The notes beneath the pieces were generated by a model. The model was given only the letters and a program-made list of their open reading frames with translations, ran no database searches and was not told the origin of the DNA. A stretch of 64,000 nucleotides of DNA from Ruminiclostridium papyrosolvens C7 (GTDB taxonomy: Bacteria > Bacillota > Clostridia > Acetivibrionales > DSM-1351). Positions within the stretch are counted from its first letter, which is position 1. Each line of letters opens with the position of its first letter. The stretch spans positions 118,245-182,244 of the forward strand of contig NZ_ATAY01000006.1 in assembly GCF_000421965.1 (NCBI RefSeq), read 5' to 3'. Positions 28,384 to 37,766 of the stretch are shown piece after piece. The position numbers were made by a program, and so were the translations under genes.

Positions 28384-29394
28384 ATGAATAGGGATATACA
28401 TAATATTATTGCGAGAGAGTACGAGAGACGCCAAAAGCTTGCCGCAGATATTGTGGAACAAAGAAAACAGCAGCTATATACAAAAATCCCCCAGCTACGT
28501 GAAATTGAAAGCATGATTAATCATCTGGGAATAAAATACAATAGACTTATATTATCAGTAAGCGGAGACAAGTCAGTTATTTTAAATGAACTTACTGATA
28601 AAATAGCGGAGCTTACGTCAGCCAGAAATGAGTTGCTGGCTGAACATAATATAAGCTTTGACTGCCTAATGCCCCCATATCAGTGTGAAAAGTGCAAAGA
28701 TACGGGCTATATAACTGACACCGCAGGCTCACAGCGATGTTCCTGTTACAGGCAGCAAATTATAAGCCATTTGTTTGCACAATCAAACGTAAATGTTAAT
28801 GGCAAGGAATGTTTTGATAACTTTAATGAAATGATTTATCCTGATGAAATAAATGAGGCAAAGTATGGTATTGGGATTTCACCCAGAGAAAATATAAATA
28901 ATATAAAGAAAAGTTGTATTGAGTTCATACAAAATATAGATGATCCAAACCAGAAAAACCTTTTTTTCAACGGACGAACCGGAGTGGGAAAAACTTTTCT
29001 ATCTTTCTGTATTGCAAGAGAACTCATAAGTCAGGGTAGAACCGTGTTATATCTCACAGCTCCTGCTCTGTTTGATATTATCACAGAACATAAAATGAGG
29101 AACTACAAGGAAGATGAATATGCCGATGATAAATATCAGAGCATTTTTTCTGTGGAACTGCTGATAATAGATGATCTTGGTACCGAACCATTGAGTGATG
29201 CAAGATATGCAGAGTTATTAAATATACTGAACAGCCGACAATCTCAAAACACAGCTCGTACATGTAAAACTATTATTTCTACGAATATAGGCCCTAAAAA
29301 GCTTTATGAGCTATATACAGAGCGTATTGCTTCAAGGATTGTAGGCTTCTTTGACAGGTTGGTTTTAGCGGGTAAGGATATAAGGCTTCTTTGA
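28384..29394 (+). CDS. DnaC/DnaI-type helicase loader ATPase
   Basis: 336 residues. An N-terminal helical region and a probable zinc site (CEKCKDTGY ... RCSC, about residues 101-120) precede an AAA+ domain: Walker A GRTGVGKT at about 197-204, Walker B LLIIDDLGTE, sensor 1 in IISTNI and an arginine in 'RIASRI'. It should load the replicative helicase together with the upstream DnaD-like protein. The GAGGTAGTTT ribosome site supports the ATG. A terminator follows within two bases. Confidence 0.9.
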   Translation: MNRDIHNIIAREYERRQKLAADIVEQRKQQLYTKIPQLREIESMINHLGIKYNRLILSVSGDKSVILNELTDKIAELTSARNELLAEHNISFDCLMPPYQCEKCKDTGYITDTAGSQRCSCYRQQIISHLFAQSNVNVNGKECFDNFNEMIYPDEINEAKYGIGISPRENINNIKKSCIEFIQNIDDPNQKNLFFNGRTGVGKTFLSFCIARELISQGRTVLYLTAPALFDIITEHKMRNYKEDEYADDKYQSIFSVELLIIDDLGTEPLSDARYAELLNILNSRQSQNTARTCKTIISTNIGPKKLYELYTERIASRIVGFFDRLVLAGKDIRLL

Positions 29395-29395
29395 C

Positions 29396-29428
29396 AAAAA
29401 AATTGGGCTATGGCCCAATTTTTTTTTG
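29396..29428. terminator. Terminator between convergent dnaI-like and CPBP genes
   Basis: AAAAATTGGGC-TAT-GGCCCAATTTTT: an 11-bp stem with A and T runs on its two sides, usable in both directions. Confidence 0.85.
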
Positions 29429-29430
29429 AT

Positions 29431-30447
29431 TTAACCCCATTTTAATTTCATTATCTGATACAAGAATGTAAATAAAATAATTACAAGTCCCGGCAGCATA
29501 CTCAGAATTGCAGGTAGCCCGATTTTTTCATGCGTTAATTCATATTGGCTTGCTTCTTCCTTCATTGCCTTAACATCTTTCTTTGTACTTCTGTAAAATG
29601 CATACAGCAAAGCTACAAAGCCTGAAACTAAACCCATATAGATAATAGCGTAGAATAAGAATGCAATTGCTATGGAAGCTGTAGGTAAGTATGAAAAATC
29701 AAAACTTTGCGTTTGCTGTATACCCTCTCCATTTAAGTACCCAGTCATTTTTGATGCCATAAAAGCCAGAATTACAGCCGAAGCATTATTGGTAAAATGG
29801 GCGATCATTCCTGTAAAAATGCTTCCGGTTCTATATACAATAAAGCCTATTAATGCACCAAGGAGAATAGTACTTACAGCCTTTTGAATATCACGGTGCA
29901 GAAGTCCGAATAATACAGATGTTATTCCAAGAGAAACGGCTATACCATATTTACGGTAACCGTTCTGTATAAGACCACGGAACATAACTTCCTCGCAAAC
30001 TGCTGCTGAAACCCCAATAACCAGTAGAGCTATAAAAAGGGTAGGTACATCGTTTACAATTACCTTTGGTACAGGCAGGTTTCTTCCAAACACTTCTCTT
30101 ATTAATCCATAGGTTATTGCATTAAGAACTCCTACCACAGGCATTCCAAATAATGTTAGAAGAACTACAAGCAGATAATTCAAAGGTCTGGTTCCTCTTA
30201 AATTTAACGTACTTTTTATATCATATCTTCCTATAATCAAAAAAACCATTACCGGCAGTAGAATAAAAATCAATTCTCCCAACCCACTCTTTAGATAACT
30301 GTTTTTAAAATTAAGGATAGGCCCTCCAAAGGTGAGTAAAATGGTTACTATAGAAAAAAGAATTCCGGAGGCTACAGGCCCGGGCAGTCTTTTTTTATTT
30401 TCATCCGTTGTAATTGAAGAAAACTGTTCATCTAAGTTATTTTCCAC
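29431..30447 (-). CDS. CPBP-family intramembrane glutamic endopeptidase
   Basis: 338 residues with about eight hydrophobic spans. The CEEVMFRG motif (Glu-Glu...Arg, around residues 165-172), a following LLHRD histidine and IAHFTNN make up the active site of CPBP (Abi/CaaX-like) membrane proteases. The substrate is unknown; family members process prenylated or signalling peptides or act in bacteriocin self-immunity. It is a single gene with no peptide or bacteriocin gene beside it. Confidence 0.88.
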   Translation of the reverse strand: MENNLDEQFSSITTDENKKRLPGPVASGILFSIVTILLTFGGPILNFKNSYLKSGLGELIFILLPVMVFLIIGRYDIKSTLNLRGTRPLNYLLVVLLTLFGMPVVGVLNAITYGLIREVFGRNLPVPKVIVNDVPTLFIALLVIGVSAAVCEEVMFRGLIQNGYRKYGIAVSLGITSVLFGLLHRDIQKAVSTILLGALIGFIVYRTGSIFTGMIAHFTNNASAVILAFMASKMTGYLNGEGIQQTQSFDFSYLPTASIAIAFLFYAIIYMGLVSGFVALLYAFYRSTKKDVKAMKEEASQYELTHEKIGLPAILSMLPGLVIILFTFLYQIMKLKWG

Positions 30448-30558
30448 TTGGTTCCTCCTGTTGGTTTATATATGTAATATTATACATTCACTATAATATT
30501 ACTATTATCCTATTTGTATTTCAATTTTTTTCTGATATGTTTAATTTAGTATATGACA

Positions 30559-30583
30559 AAGGGAGACGTTTTACGTCTCCCTT
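30559..30583. terminator. Hairpin downstream of the SLH gene
   Basis: AAGGGAGACG-TTTTA-CGTCTCCCTT, a 10-bp perfect stem, 34 bases past the stop of the minus-strand SLH gene. The A-rich left flank gives a T run on the minus strand. Confidence 0.7.
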
Positions 30584-30616
30584 AATAATTTACCAATTCA
30601 TATTTCATGTATTACT

Positions 30617-31630
30617 CTATTTAAGTACAATCTCGTATCCTTGAGTATCTAAAGTAAATTCATTTGAATTGCCAATAACATAGGCTTTCATTGAAGCTAT
30701 TTTATCCTTTATTGCTTTATATTGATCTCCGCTTAGAGTTTCAGTATAAACAACCGATTCACCTGCTTCTATCTTTGAGTACATTAATGCCATTGTAAAG
30801 AATTTGTCGGCAGACCATGTGTAAAGAACTTTTTTATTTGAATCCAGAAATTTAAAATCATATTTTTGTCCAGACGAATGGTTAAAGCTTACTGCCTTTT
30901 TTGAGTTGTTTTTGAGAGTTACTTTCATAACTATAGAATCATCTTTTATTTCAGCCTCAGGTGTTACTGTCACAACAGGATTCTGTTTTTCAATAAGGCT
31001 AACTAGCTTGCTTACTACTACAGCTGCCTCTCCCCTTGTTGTGTTGGCTTTAGGATGAAACATTCCCTTTGAGCCTGATATGAGTTTATAGTGGGCAGCT
31101 CTTCCAACGTCCCCTCCGAACTCCGGAGCTACCTCGCTGTCGTCACTGAAGAAAGGGGGCTTAATATTTATAAGAGCGTATTTATCACCCATTTGATACT
31201 TGTAAGCATTCATTACATAATGAATCATTTTCTCTCTGGAAATAGAAGAACCGGGATTGAATTTACCTCCCTTTTCTATAATGTTTGCAGTTACAAGATC
31301 AATCAAATCAGAAGAGTAAGATGCATTCTGATCTACATCATCAAAATAATCCTTTATCTGGGGCGCCGCAAAGTATTCTATCTGTATTCCTAAAGCATCA
31401 TGCAGCAAGGATACAAATTCACCTTTAGTTATTGCTTTTGCGGGACTGAACTTCTCACCTGTAAATGGCATAACATTTTTCTCCATAAGCATTTGTACCG
31501 CTGAATTACACCAGTGTCCTGATATATCATTGAATTTAATCTCTTTATTGTCGGTTGACTGAGCAAATGTAAATGTACTTGATAAAGCAACAGCCCCCGT
31601 CAGTATTAATGCAGAAACAGTTCTTTTCAT
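30617..31630 (-). CDS. Secreted SLH-domain protein with BsuPI-like domain
   Basis: 337 residues: a signal peptide (1-23, ending TFAQS), three S-layer homology repeats (about 32-80, 88-140, 150-205) that anchor to secondary cell-wall polymer, then a C-terminal region (about 213-337) resembling BsuPI, the intracellular proteinase inhibitor fold: 'VTLKNNSKKAVSFNHSSGQKYDF' with 'LYTWSADKFF'. The combination puts an inhibitor-like or beta-sandwich module on the cell surface. What it binds is unknown. It is a single gene. Confidence 0.83.
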   Translation of the reverse strand: MKRTVSALILTGAVALSSTFTFAQSTDNKEIKFNDISGHWCNSAVQMLMEKNVMPFTGEKFSPAKAITKGEFVSLLHDALGIQIEYFAAPQIKDYFDDVDQNASYSSDLIDLVTANIIEKGGKFNPGSSISREKMIHYVMNAYKYQMGDKYALINIKPPFFSDDSEVAPEFGGDVGRAAHYKLISGSKGMFHPKANTTRGEAAVVVSKLVSLIEKQNPVVTVTPEAEIKDDSIVMKVTLKNNSKKAVSFNHSSGQKYDFKFLDSNKKVLYTWSADKFFTMALMYSKIEAGESVVYTETLSGDQYKAIKDKIASMKAYVIGNSNEFTLDTQGYEIVLK

Positions 31631-31726
31631 ATAAAATCATCTCCTATACGTAGTTTTTAGTATTATTTGCCGGCTATATAGTATTAGACTTAACTATATG
31701 AAAAATGTTCCACAAAATTACTTTAT

Positions 31727-31906
31727 TCATATTCCGTGTAAAATTCCCATTACAATACAACCTATAAGTACTGCAAAAGATATGCTTCCTAAAGCAGTGG
31801 CAGTAAACTCATCTTCACCATTTTTGATTTTTTTTAATAATACCGCAGTACTAATATATGTACTAAGAGCAGATATTACCGCTACATAAAAGATATAAGA
31901 TGCCAT
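31727..31906 (-). CDS. Small membrane protein (59 residues)
   Basis: I found this short gene by reading the minus strand: ATG at 31906, TGA at 31727-31729. The peptide starts MASYIFYVAVISALSTYIST and has two hydrophobic spans (about 5-24 and 41-58) separated by a charged loop, KKIKNGEDEFTA. AAGGAG lies ten bases before the start. I do not recognise the family. It lies 20 bases after the stop of the methyltransferase gene on the same strand, so it may end the def-methyltransferase transcript. A 63-codon plus-strand frame covers the same DNA, but that frame has no ribosome site. Confidence 0.65.
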   Translation of the reverse strand: MASYIFYVAVISALSTYISTAVLLKKIKNGEDEFTATALGSISFAVLIGCIVMGILHGI

Positions 31907-31926
31907 TATTTAAAGTCTCCTTGATT

Positions 31927-32595
31927 CTATTTTTCCCAGACCATAAGGTATCTCCAGAACAGCTTCCTTCTTATCACCGCTTTAGGCAAATGCTCTTGGG
32001 TAAGTAGCCTTATCTCTTTTAAAGTCATATATGTATCATGTTTACCATGTCTTTTCCATACCTCTCTGCTATGCTCATCACCGGTTTTTATTTTTCTGTT
32101 ATAAACTATGTTCATAAATATATTAGGTATAACTGCCAGTAGGTTAAAAAACATATCATTAAAGGTCTTTACCTTATAAAGGTCAAGTACTATAAGCTTA
32201 CCTCCGGGTTTCAAGGTTCTCAGAGCAAACAAAAGCAACCATTCGTAAGGTAAATGATGTGCGGTAGCAGTAGTAACTATAGCATCCAGACTATTTTCTC
32301 CAAAATCCATATCAAGTATGTTTCTACTGATAAAATCTATATTTTTATAACCATAATGAGAAATAGCCTTTTCTACCATCTTGTCTGCCAAATCAACTGC
32401 AATAACGTGCTCGCTTTTTTTAGACAACAGATTTGAAAGCTCACCTTTTCCGCAGCCTATTTCAAGAATAAGCTCATTATCCTCACCGAGGTATTTCATA
32501 AGATTTTTGAAGTAGCAGTTATTATTATTCCATCTTTCTTCAACTATATCGGATATTTCATTAAAATCTTTTTTTACTATTTCATAGTTTTCCAT
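31927..32595 (-). CDS. Class I SAM-dependent methyltransferase
   Basis: 222 residues. Motif I ILEIGCGKGELSNLL, an acidic residue ending strand 2 (VIAVDLAD) and a 'LKPGGKLIVLDLY' post-motif are typical of methyltransferase domain family 11/25 proteins. The substrate is unknown. The start is the ATG at 32595, ten bases after the def stop; a TTG further up would overlap def. Probably co-transcribed with def. Confidence 0.82.
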   Translation of the reverse strand: MENYEIVKKDFNEISDIVEERWNNNNCYFKNLMKYLGEDNELILEIGCGKGELSNLLSKKSEHVIAVDLADKMVEKAISHYGYKNIDFISRNILDMDFGENSLDAIVTTATAHHLPYEWLLLFALRTLKPGGKLIVLDLYKVKTFNDMFFNLLAVIPNIFMNIVYNRKIKTGDEHSREVWKRHGKHDTYMTLKEIRLLTQEHLPKAVIRRKLFWRYLMVWEK

Positions 32596-32605
32596 ATAAA
32601 AATTC

Positions 32606-33061
32606 CTAATCCTCAATGTATTCTGTTACTTTGTCTGTAAAAAGAATACCGTCAAGATGGTCTATCTCATGGCATAAGCATTTTGCCATATCCTTTTTAC
32701 CAGTTATTACAACCTCTTCACCTTTTTCATTTAAGGCTCTAACTTTGACTTCAGCAGGCCTTATGACCTTTCCCCATTTGCCGGGGATACTCAGGCACCC
32801 CTCAATTACCTCCTGAGAACCTTTTTGCTCTAAAATTTCCGGATTCACAAGATTTATCAGGCCATCCCCCATATCAATAACAATAGCCCTCTTAAGAATA
32901 CCTACCTGAGGTGCTGCCAGTCCTGCTCCATTCCCTGTATTGTACATGGTATCCGCCATATCTTTTAACAGCTCTCTTATCTTATCGTTGACTTCCTCAA
33001 CCGGCCTGGACTTTTTACGTAAAACTTCATCATCTACAGTGCGAATATTTCTTAATGCCAT
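32606..33061 (-). CDS. def: Peptide deformylase
   Basis: 151 residues. The three active-site motifs are all present: GAGLAAPQVG, EGCLSIPG (metal-binding Cys) and HEIDHLDG (two His ligands and catalytic Glu). It removes the formyl group from nascent proteins. The sequence 'GNGAGLAAPQ' fits type 1. Usually def sits with fmt and priA; here it stands with a methyltransferase instead, suggesting an extra or relocated copy. Confidence 0.95.
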   Translation of the reverse strand: MALRNIRTVDDEVLRKKSRPVEEVNDKIRELLKDMADTMYNTGNGAGLAAPQVGILKRAIVIDMGDGLINLVNPEILEQKGSQEVIEGCLSIPGKWGKVIRPAEVKVRALNEKGEEVVITGKKDMAKCLCHEIDHLDGILFTDKVTEYIED

Positions 33062-33128
33062 AAAAATAATTCCCCCATAATCTCAATGTTAATTTCTGCT
33101 TAGAGTATGTCACAACCAGTATTTTATA

Positions 33129-33659
33129 TCAAATATCCTTCCCTTTATCAACTTCCACAAGTACTTCCGAATCCAAACTAAGTCCCTTTTTGCCCCTCAC
33201 CATAAGGTATATGCCCCAAATAATACACAGCACGTATACTATGGTAATCGGTATATTTAAAAACAATGTCTGGATATGCGAAGCCATAACTTTTTTCTTA
33301 AACTCCACAGGTGTATTATAAAATGCCTCGAGTATGTATGTTGTCTGTGATATTGCAAGAATGAAAAGACACCTGAAAAAATAAATTATATAAAGAAGTC
33401 CTATACCTAAGTTTTCACAACTCTTTAGTTGTTTCTGTTGTATGCTCTTGACATCCCCATCTGTTTCACTCTCTACTTTTTTGCCAAATCTAATAAATAT
33501 TACTCCAACCATTACTAGTATAATACCCGGAACTGCCCTGGTCCACACAATAGTACTTAATTTTGCCCCACAGGATGCATTAATAAAATCAACTATTCCC
33601 ACTGCAAGTATGAAATATCCTACTATGTTAAAGATGCACTGCTTAAATTTCCTATCCAT
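33129..33659 (-). CDS. Membrane protein of unknown function
   Basis: 176 residues with four predicted spans at about 10-27, 38-58, 83-105 and 126-150. The loop between spans 2 and 3 is charged (KKVESETDGDVKSIQQKQ) and the C-terminus is acidic. I do not recognise a family. The gene starts just 86 bases from the MarR gene stop and on the same strand, so MarR could control it. Confidence 0.6.
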   Translation of the reverse strand: MDRKFKQCIFNIVGYFILAVGIVDFINASCGAKLSTIVWTRAVPGIILVMVGVIFIRFGKKVESETDGDVKSIQQKQLKSCENLGIGLLYIIYFFRCLFILAISQTTYILEAFYNTPVEFKKKVMASHIQTLFLNIPITIVYVLCIIWGIYLMVRGKKGLSLDSEVLVEVDKGKDI

Positions 33660-33745
33660 TCTTCTCTCCCTAAATTGTATACTTTAACATAAATTATATA
33701 TTTTACCATATGTATTAGCAATGAATTTGATATACATTTTTATTT

Positions 33746-34183
33746 CTATTTATTATCCCTCTCCCAATTTACCATGTTATTGTAAATGTTTGTCAGATAG
33801 TTTTTTGCCTCAAGTTTATCCCTTTCATTAAATCCTTGAAAGCATATACCCTCCATCTTTACGAATATATCATCTACAACCTTCTTCTTTTCATATCCCT
33901 TGTCAGTGAGCCACACTTCTAATGCACGTTTATCTCCCTTTACAGGCTTCCTGATAATAAGACCCGCCTTTTCCATGCTGTTTAAAACACTTGTTATTGA
34001 TGCAGGTTCCATATTAAAGTCAACGGCAATCTCTCTTTGTATACACCCGTTATTTTGAAATAAATAGTTTAACATTCTTGGTTGGCCGGATGAAAGCTCT
34101 TCTTTCATAAATTCGTTTGCTGATCTCCTTCTGTGTATTGCCCCAACCTTTATAAGAAGCAAGTTCAACTCCTTTGGCTCCAT
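33746..34183 (-). CDS. MarR-family transcriptional regulator
   Basis: About 145 residues with the MarR winged-helix core: QREIAVDFNMEPASITSVLNSMEKAGLI followed by the wing RKPVKGDKRALEVWLTDKG. It is a dimeric repressor or activator, often responding to small phenolic ligands. I take the ATG at 34183; a TTG four codons up is too close to the AAAGGAA site. The neighbouring membrane protein gene is the natural target candidate. Confidence 0.88.
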   Translation of the reverse strand: MEPKELNLLLIKVGAIHRRRSANEFMKEELSSGQPRMLNYLFQNNGCIQREIAVDFNMEPASITSVLNSMEKAGLIIRKPVKGDKRALEVWLTDKGYEKKKVVDDIFVKMEGICFQGFNERDKLEAKNYLTNIYNNMVNWERDNK

Positions 34184-34293
34184 TTTTGTAATCAATTCCT
34201 TTCGTCTTACAATATTAATTAAGAAATTAGACTTCTAATAATTTGAATTCTAATATAATTTTCTCTTATTATCAACCATTTAAGCCGCTATAT

Positions 34294-34339
34294 GCAAAAA
34301 AGACTTGAAGAGGCACTTTCGTACCTATCAAATCTTTTC
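34294..34339 (-). terminator. Terminator after ypeB
   Basis: On the minus strand AAGATTTGATAGGTAC-GAAA-GTGCCTCTTCAAGTCTT forms a long stem with a small internal mismatch and ends in TTTTTT. It separates the sleB-ypeB operon from marR. Confidence 0.7.
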
Positions 34340-34361
34340 TAGCAATATATTTCTATCTGAT

Positions 34362-35753
34362 TTACATAGTAAGAGTACCTTCTGGTGTTGATACAAGCAT
34401 TAGTACATCCTCTTCTGCTCCGGTCAAGGCGTTGATATATATAATAAAAGTACGTCCATCCACCTTGCCCATAAACTCATAACAATATTTTTCAGTCTTA
34501 AAATTAGTCGGTATAATCGCTTCTCCCTGCCTGTCTATTTTAATCCTGTTATTAACCTTAGAACGAGCTTGCTCTAACGTAAGAGTTGTTTTAGGAATAC
34601 TTCTTGTTTTATGGTTGTATAGATAACCCTTTGCCTCAATACCTATTATTTCTCCATTATCCAGTGCAATTTTGACTTTGATAAGATCAGGGTAAACGAT
34701 TACCCCGCCCTGTTTGTATGCATAACTTATAACCGCAGTACCGTCAACCTTCTGATAATAGGTATCCACCATATTCTTATATCCCTTTGTGGACAAGAAA
34801 TCTTTAGCCAATTTCTTTGCTTTTTCCATATTTACAGTATCCTTGCCGATACCCCTGTTCCTCAACATAAGGTAAACCTGTCCACCTTGCTGAGTCACTT
34901 CAACCTCTGCGGACTCATCATCCTTTTCATTCTTGTACATAACTTTAAACCTGTATGTTTTAATATTTCCAAGATCATTATTTTCAAGTTGCTTTACACT
35001 GCTGACTCTGTCTTTGCCTATAAAGTTTTCAGCAATATTTTTAGCCTCTGATACCGTAACTTTTTTGTTCCCTAATCCCTGAGGCTTTGATTTAAGCATA
35101 TGGTCTGAGAAGGGACCATCGTATATAAGAGTCGGATACTCCTGAAAGGTTTTATCAATGTTTTCAAACTGACTTGTCTGAGGATCTTTTGCCTTAGAAG
35201 CCACCATAAAATTACCTTTGTTAGTATAATTACCCCAAGACATCTTCCCCTGAATAACCTGAGCCTCGATTGCCTGCAGGTTCTTTTGGAGAGACACTGC
35301 ATACCCGTGAAGTTTCTTCAGAGCATCATACTCTTTATCATTCAAGGGAGTACCATTCATTGTTTTGTTATTAAGGGAATATGCCATATCACCCGCTTGT
35401 GTTAAAAAGTTAGATGTCTTTTCAAGTATTGGAGGTGCTACCGGAAGCTGCCCCATATTCGTTTGCGCAAGATTTGACTGCCTCCACACTTCCTCCAGCA
35501 TTTTTGATGTACTTACGGGTGTTGAAGTAACAAGGGATTTTGCCATCAGAGCCTCAACATTATCAACATAATCGGATAAATCAACAAAAGCCCTGTTATA
35601 CTGGTTTGTCATTAAAACCTGTAATCTATTTAACTGCCTGTTCTGATAGTATCCCCACACTGATACCCCAATTAGAGCCAGTATTGCTATAACTGCAAGG
35701 GGTACTGCCCACGATCTTCTTCTGTCATTTAAATGAAAGCCATTATCAGCCAT
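34362..35753 (-). CDS. ypeB: Germination protein YpeB
   Basis: 463 residues. A single N-terminal membrane anchor (about 16-35) is followed by a helical region and a C-terminal set of PepSY-like domains (e.g. 'VSEAKNIAENFIG', 'MEKAKKLAKDFLS', 'LEQARSKVNNRI'). YpeB is needed for the stability and localisation of the cortex hydrolase SleB in the spore. It begins 15 bases after the sleB stop. Length matches the family (about 450). Confidence 0.93.
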   Translation of the reverse strand: MADNGFHLNDRRRSWAVPLAVIAILALIGVSVWGYYQNRQLNRLQVLMTNQYNRAFVDLSDYVDNVEALMAKSLVTSTPVSTSKMLEEVWRQSNLAQTNMGQLPVAPPILEKTSNFLTQAGDMAYSLNNKTMNGTPLNDKEYDALKKLHGYAVSLQKNLQAIEAQVIQGKMSWGNYTNKGNFMVASKAKDPQTSQFENIDKTFQEYPTLIYDGPFSDHMLKSKPQGLGNKKVTVSEAKNIAENFIGKDRVSSVKQLENNDLGNIKTYRFKVMYKNEKDDESAEVEVTQQGGQVYLMLRNRGIGKDTVNMEKAKKLAKDFLSTKGYKNMVDTYYQKVDGTAVISYAYKQGGVIVYPDLIKVKIALDNGEIIGIEAKGYLYNHKTRSIPKTTLTLEQARSKVNNRIKIDRQGEAIIPTNFKTEKYCYEFMGKVDGRTFIIYINALTGAEEDVLMLVSTPEGTLTM

Positions 35754-35768
35754 ATTATCACCTCCGTA

Positions 35769-36461
35769 TTATATGCCGAACCAATGCTTACCGACCTTGT
35801 ATTTTACTTTTCTGGACCAAATCCATTTGCTGGTAGCCGTGGCAGGATTCCAATAGTATAGGCACCCGTCAGTAGGATCCCAACCTGCTAAAGCATCCCT
35901 TGCTGCCTTTACAACGGTTGATTTGGGGTTGATAGGGACATTAATCTGCCCGTCTGATACTGCTGTAAATGCACCGGGTTGGTATATTACACCTGCTACT
36001 GTTTTTGGAAATTTTGAGTTATTAACTCTGTTTAAAATTACAGCTCCGACTGCTACCTGTCCTTCAAATGGCTCACCTCTGGCTTCACCGTTTATTGCTC
36101 TGGCAAGTAGCTGTTCATTTGATATGTTCGATGTTGCAGCATTTGCTACACCTGACTCAATAAGCTCTGCAAGACCCATTGTAAGGAGAGTGGTTCTGTC
36201 TGCTATTCCATTGGCTTTCAGGCCGTACTGCCTCTGGTAGTTGAGAACCGATCTCAATGTATCATACCCGAATCTTCCGTCAACTTTTCCGTCAAAGTAG
36301 CCCCAGTTCTTTAACTCCTGTTGCATATCCTTAACTTTTTCACCATTATCCCCAATTTTCAGGGAGGGTGCAGAGCTTGTTAAATACATTTTCCCTTCAT
36401 CAACAATTGTAAGACTGAATACTATTAGTAAAAATAAAGCAATTATTTTATATTTTCTCAA
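35769..36461 (-). CDS. sleB: Spore cortex-lytic enzyme SleB
   Basis: 230 residues: a signal peptide or anchor (1-20), a peptidoglycan-binding domain (about 35-93, 'GDNGEKVKDMQQELKNWGYF'), then a hydrolase_2 lytic transglycosylase domain with the catalytic Glu in NGEARGEPFEGQVAVGAV. It cleaves spore cortex peptidoglycan containing muramic-delta-lactam at germination. The order sleB-ypeB is conserved in spore formers. The GGAGGTAC ribosome site is clear. Confidence 0.94.
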   Translation of the reverse strand: MRKYKIIALFLLIVFSLTIVDEGKMYLTSSAPSLKIGDNGEKVKDMQQELKNWGYFDGKVDGRFGYDTLRSVLNYQRQYGLKANGIADRTTLLTMGLAELIESGVANAATSNISNEQLLARAINGEARGEPFEGQVAVGAVILNRVNNSKFPKTVAGVIYQPGAFTAVSDGQINVPINPKSTVVKAARDALAGWDPTDGCLYYWNPATATSKWIWSRKVKYKVGKHWFGI

Positions 36462-36648
36462 ACTTGTACCTCCTTCCGATTATCTCGCAAATATCATGCA
36501 AAGTTATTTTTGGTTAATTTCTCAAAAATATTCGTTGTCTGCTCAAATATGTTATTTCTTTATAAAAAACATGTATTAATAATCTGCAACCTGTCAAAAA
36601 TGTAATTGATTCTGATAAATGAAACAGACAAATGAACTGGAGTGTTTT

Positions 36649-37761
36649 ATGAGGGTATTAATACTGTACGTCTCCGTGGGAACTGGTCACATGAAGGCCG
36701 CCGAGGCACTGAAGGAGTCAATTGAAAGACAGTCTCCCGATTGGAAAGTTGATGTTCTTGATGCATTGAAATATATTAATCCTGTAGTAGATAAAATTGT
36801 TGTAAGCAGTTACTTAGGAGCTCTTAAACGAAGCCCCAAGCTATACAGCATGATTTATACTGCCTCTGGGACAGGCACAGGTATATATGATATGAGTAAA
36901 GCTCTAAACAAGCTTCTTTCATATAAGCTAAAATCCCTTATAAATGAGTATAAGCCGTCGGCCATAGTATGTACTCATCCTTTTCCCATGCAAATGCTGT
37001 CATCTTTAAAAAGGAAAAACAAACTGAATATACCTACAGTGGCAATACTCACAGACTATGTGGTCCATTCATTATGGCTGGATAGCGGCATGGATGCATT
37101 TATTGTGGCTAATGATAATATGAAATCTGAGATGATAAGCAGAGGAATACCGGATAATATCATTTTCCCTTATGGTATTCCTGTTTCTCCTAAATTTTTG
37201 ACTCCTACGGATAAGAAGGGTCTACTTGTAAAATACGGATTGGAAGATAAATTTACCGTTCTGGTGATGGGCGGTGGAATGGGCTTCGGAAATATTGAAA
37301 AAACCATGGCCTCATTGTTAAACTGTGATGTTGATATTCAAATAATAGCGGTTACAGGTACCAATCAGAAGCTTAAATTTCAGCTTGAAGAATACGCTTC
37401 ACAAAGCTGTAAAAAGGTACTGGTTTTTAGTTATACAGACAGAGTTAATGAGCTTATGGATATTTCTGATCTCTTGATAACAAAGCCGGGTGGAATGACT
37501 GTGTCGGAAGCGCTGGTTAAAGGTTTACCTATTTTTATAATATCGCCTATACCGGGACAGGAAGAGGGTAATGCAAGCTTTTTAATCAGAAGCGGGGTAG
37601 CCAATAAAATAGAAAGCTTTAATAACCTTGTAAATATTTTGTCTCAGGTAACTAATGACCCTTCTGCATTGAAAATAATGAGGGAGAACTCAAAAGAACT
37701 GGGAAAACCACATTCAGCCCATGACATAGCTGCTTTACTGGGCAAACTTGTAACGGGCTGA
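36649..37761 (+). CDS. MGDG synthase/UgtP-type diacylglycerol glycosyltransferase
   Basis: 370 residues of a GT28-like GT-B fold. The N-terminal domain starts MRVLILYVSVGTGHMKAAEAL (the GxGH motif of MGDG-synthase-type enzymes); the C-terminal half has 'VLVMGGGMGFGNIEKTM' and the sugar-nucleotide site 'DLLITKPGGMTVSEALVKGLPIFI'. It should add one or more sugars to diacylglycerol, making membrane glycolipids or an LTA anchor. The ATG at 36649 follows TGGAG; a start ten codons upstream has no ribosome site. Confidence 0.87.
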   Translation: MRVLILYVSVGTGHMKAAEALKESIERQSPDWKVDVLDALKYINPVVDKIVVSSYLGALKRSPKLYSMIYTASGTGTGIYDMSKALNKLLSYKLKSLINEYKPSAIVCTHPFPMQMLSSLKRKNKLNIPTVAILTDYVVHSLWLDSGMDAFIVANDNMKSEMISRGIPDNIIFPYGIPVSPKFLTPTDKKGLLVKYGLEDKFTVLVMGGGMGFGNIEKTMASLLNCDVDIQIIAVTGTNQKLKFQLEEYASQSCKKVLVFSYTDRVNELMDISDLLITKPGGMTVSEALVKGLPIFIISPIPGQEEGNASFLIRSGVANKIESFNNLVNILSQVTNDPSALKIMRENSKELGKPHSAHDIAALLGKLVTG

Positions 37762-37766
37762 ATTTA

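Noticed and set aside
31698..31889. Plus-strand 63-codon frame
   Set aside because: It has no ribosome site, and the minus strand carries a better-supported small membrane protein with a Shine-Dalgarno on the same bases.
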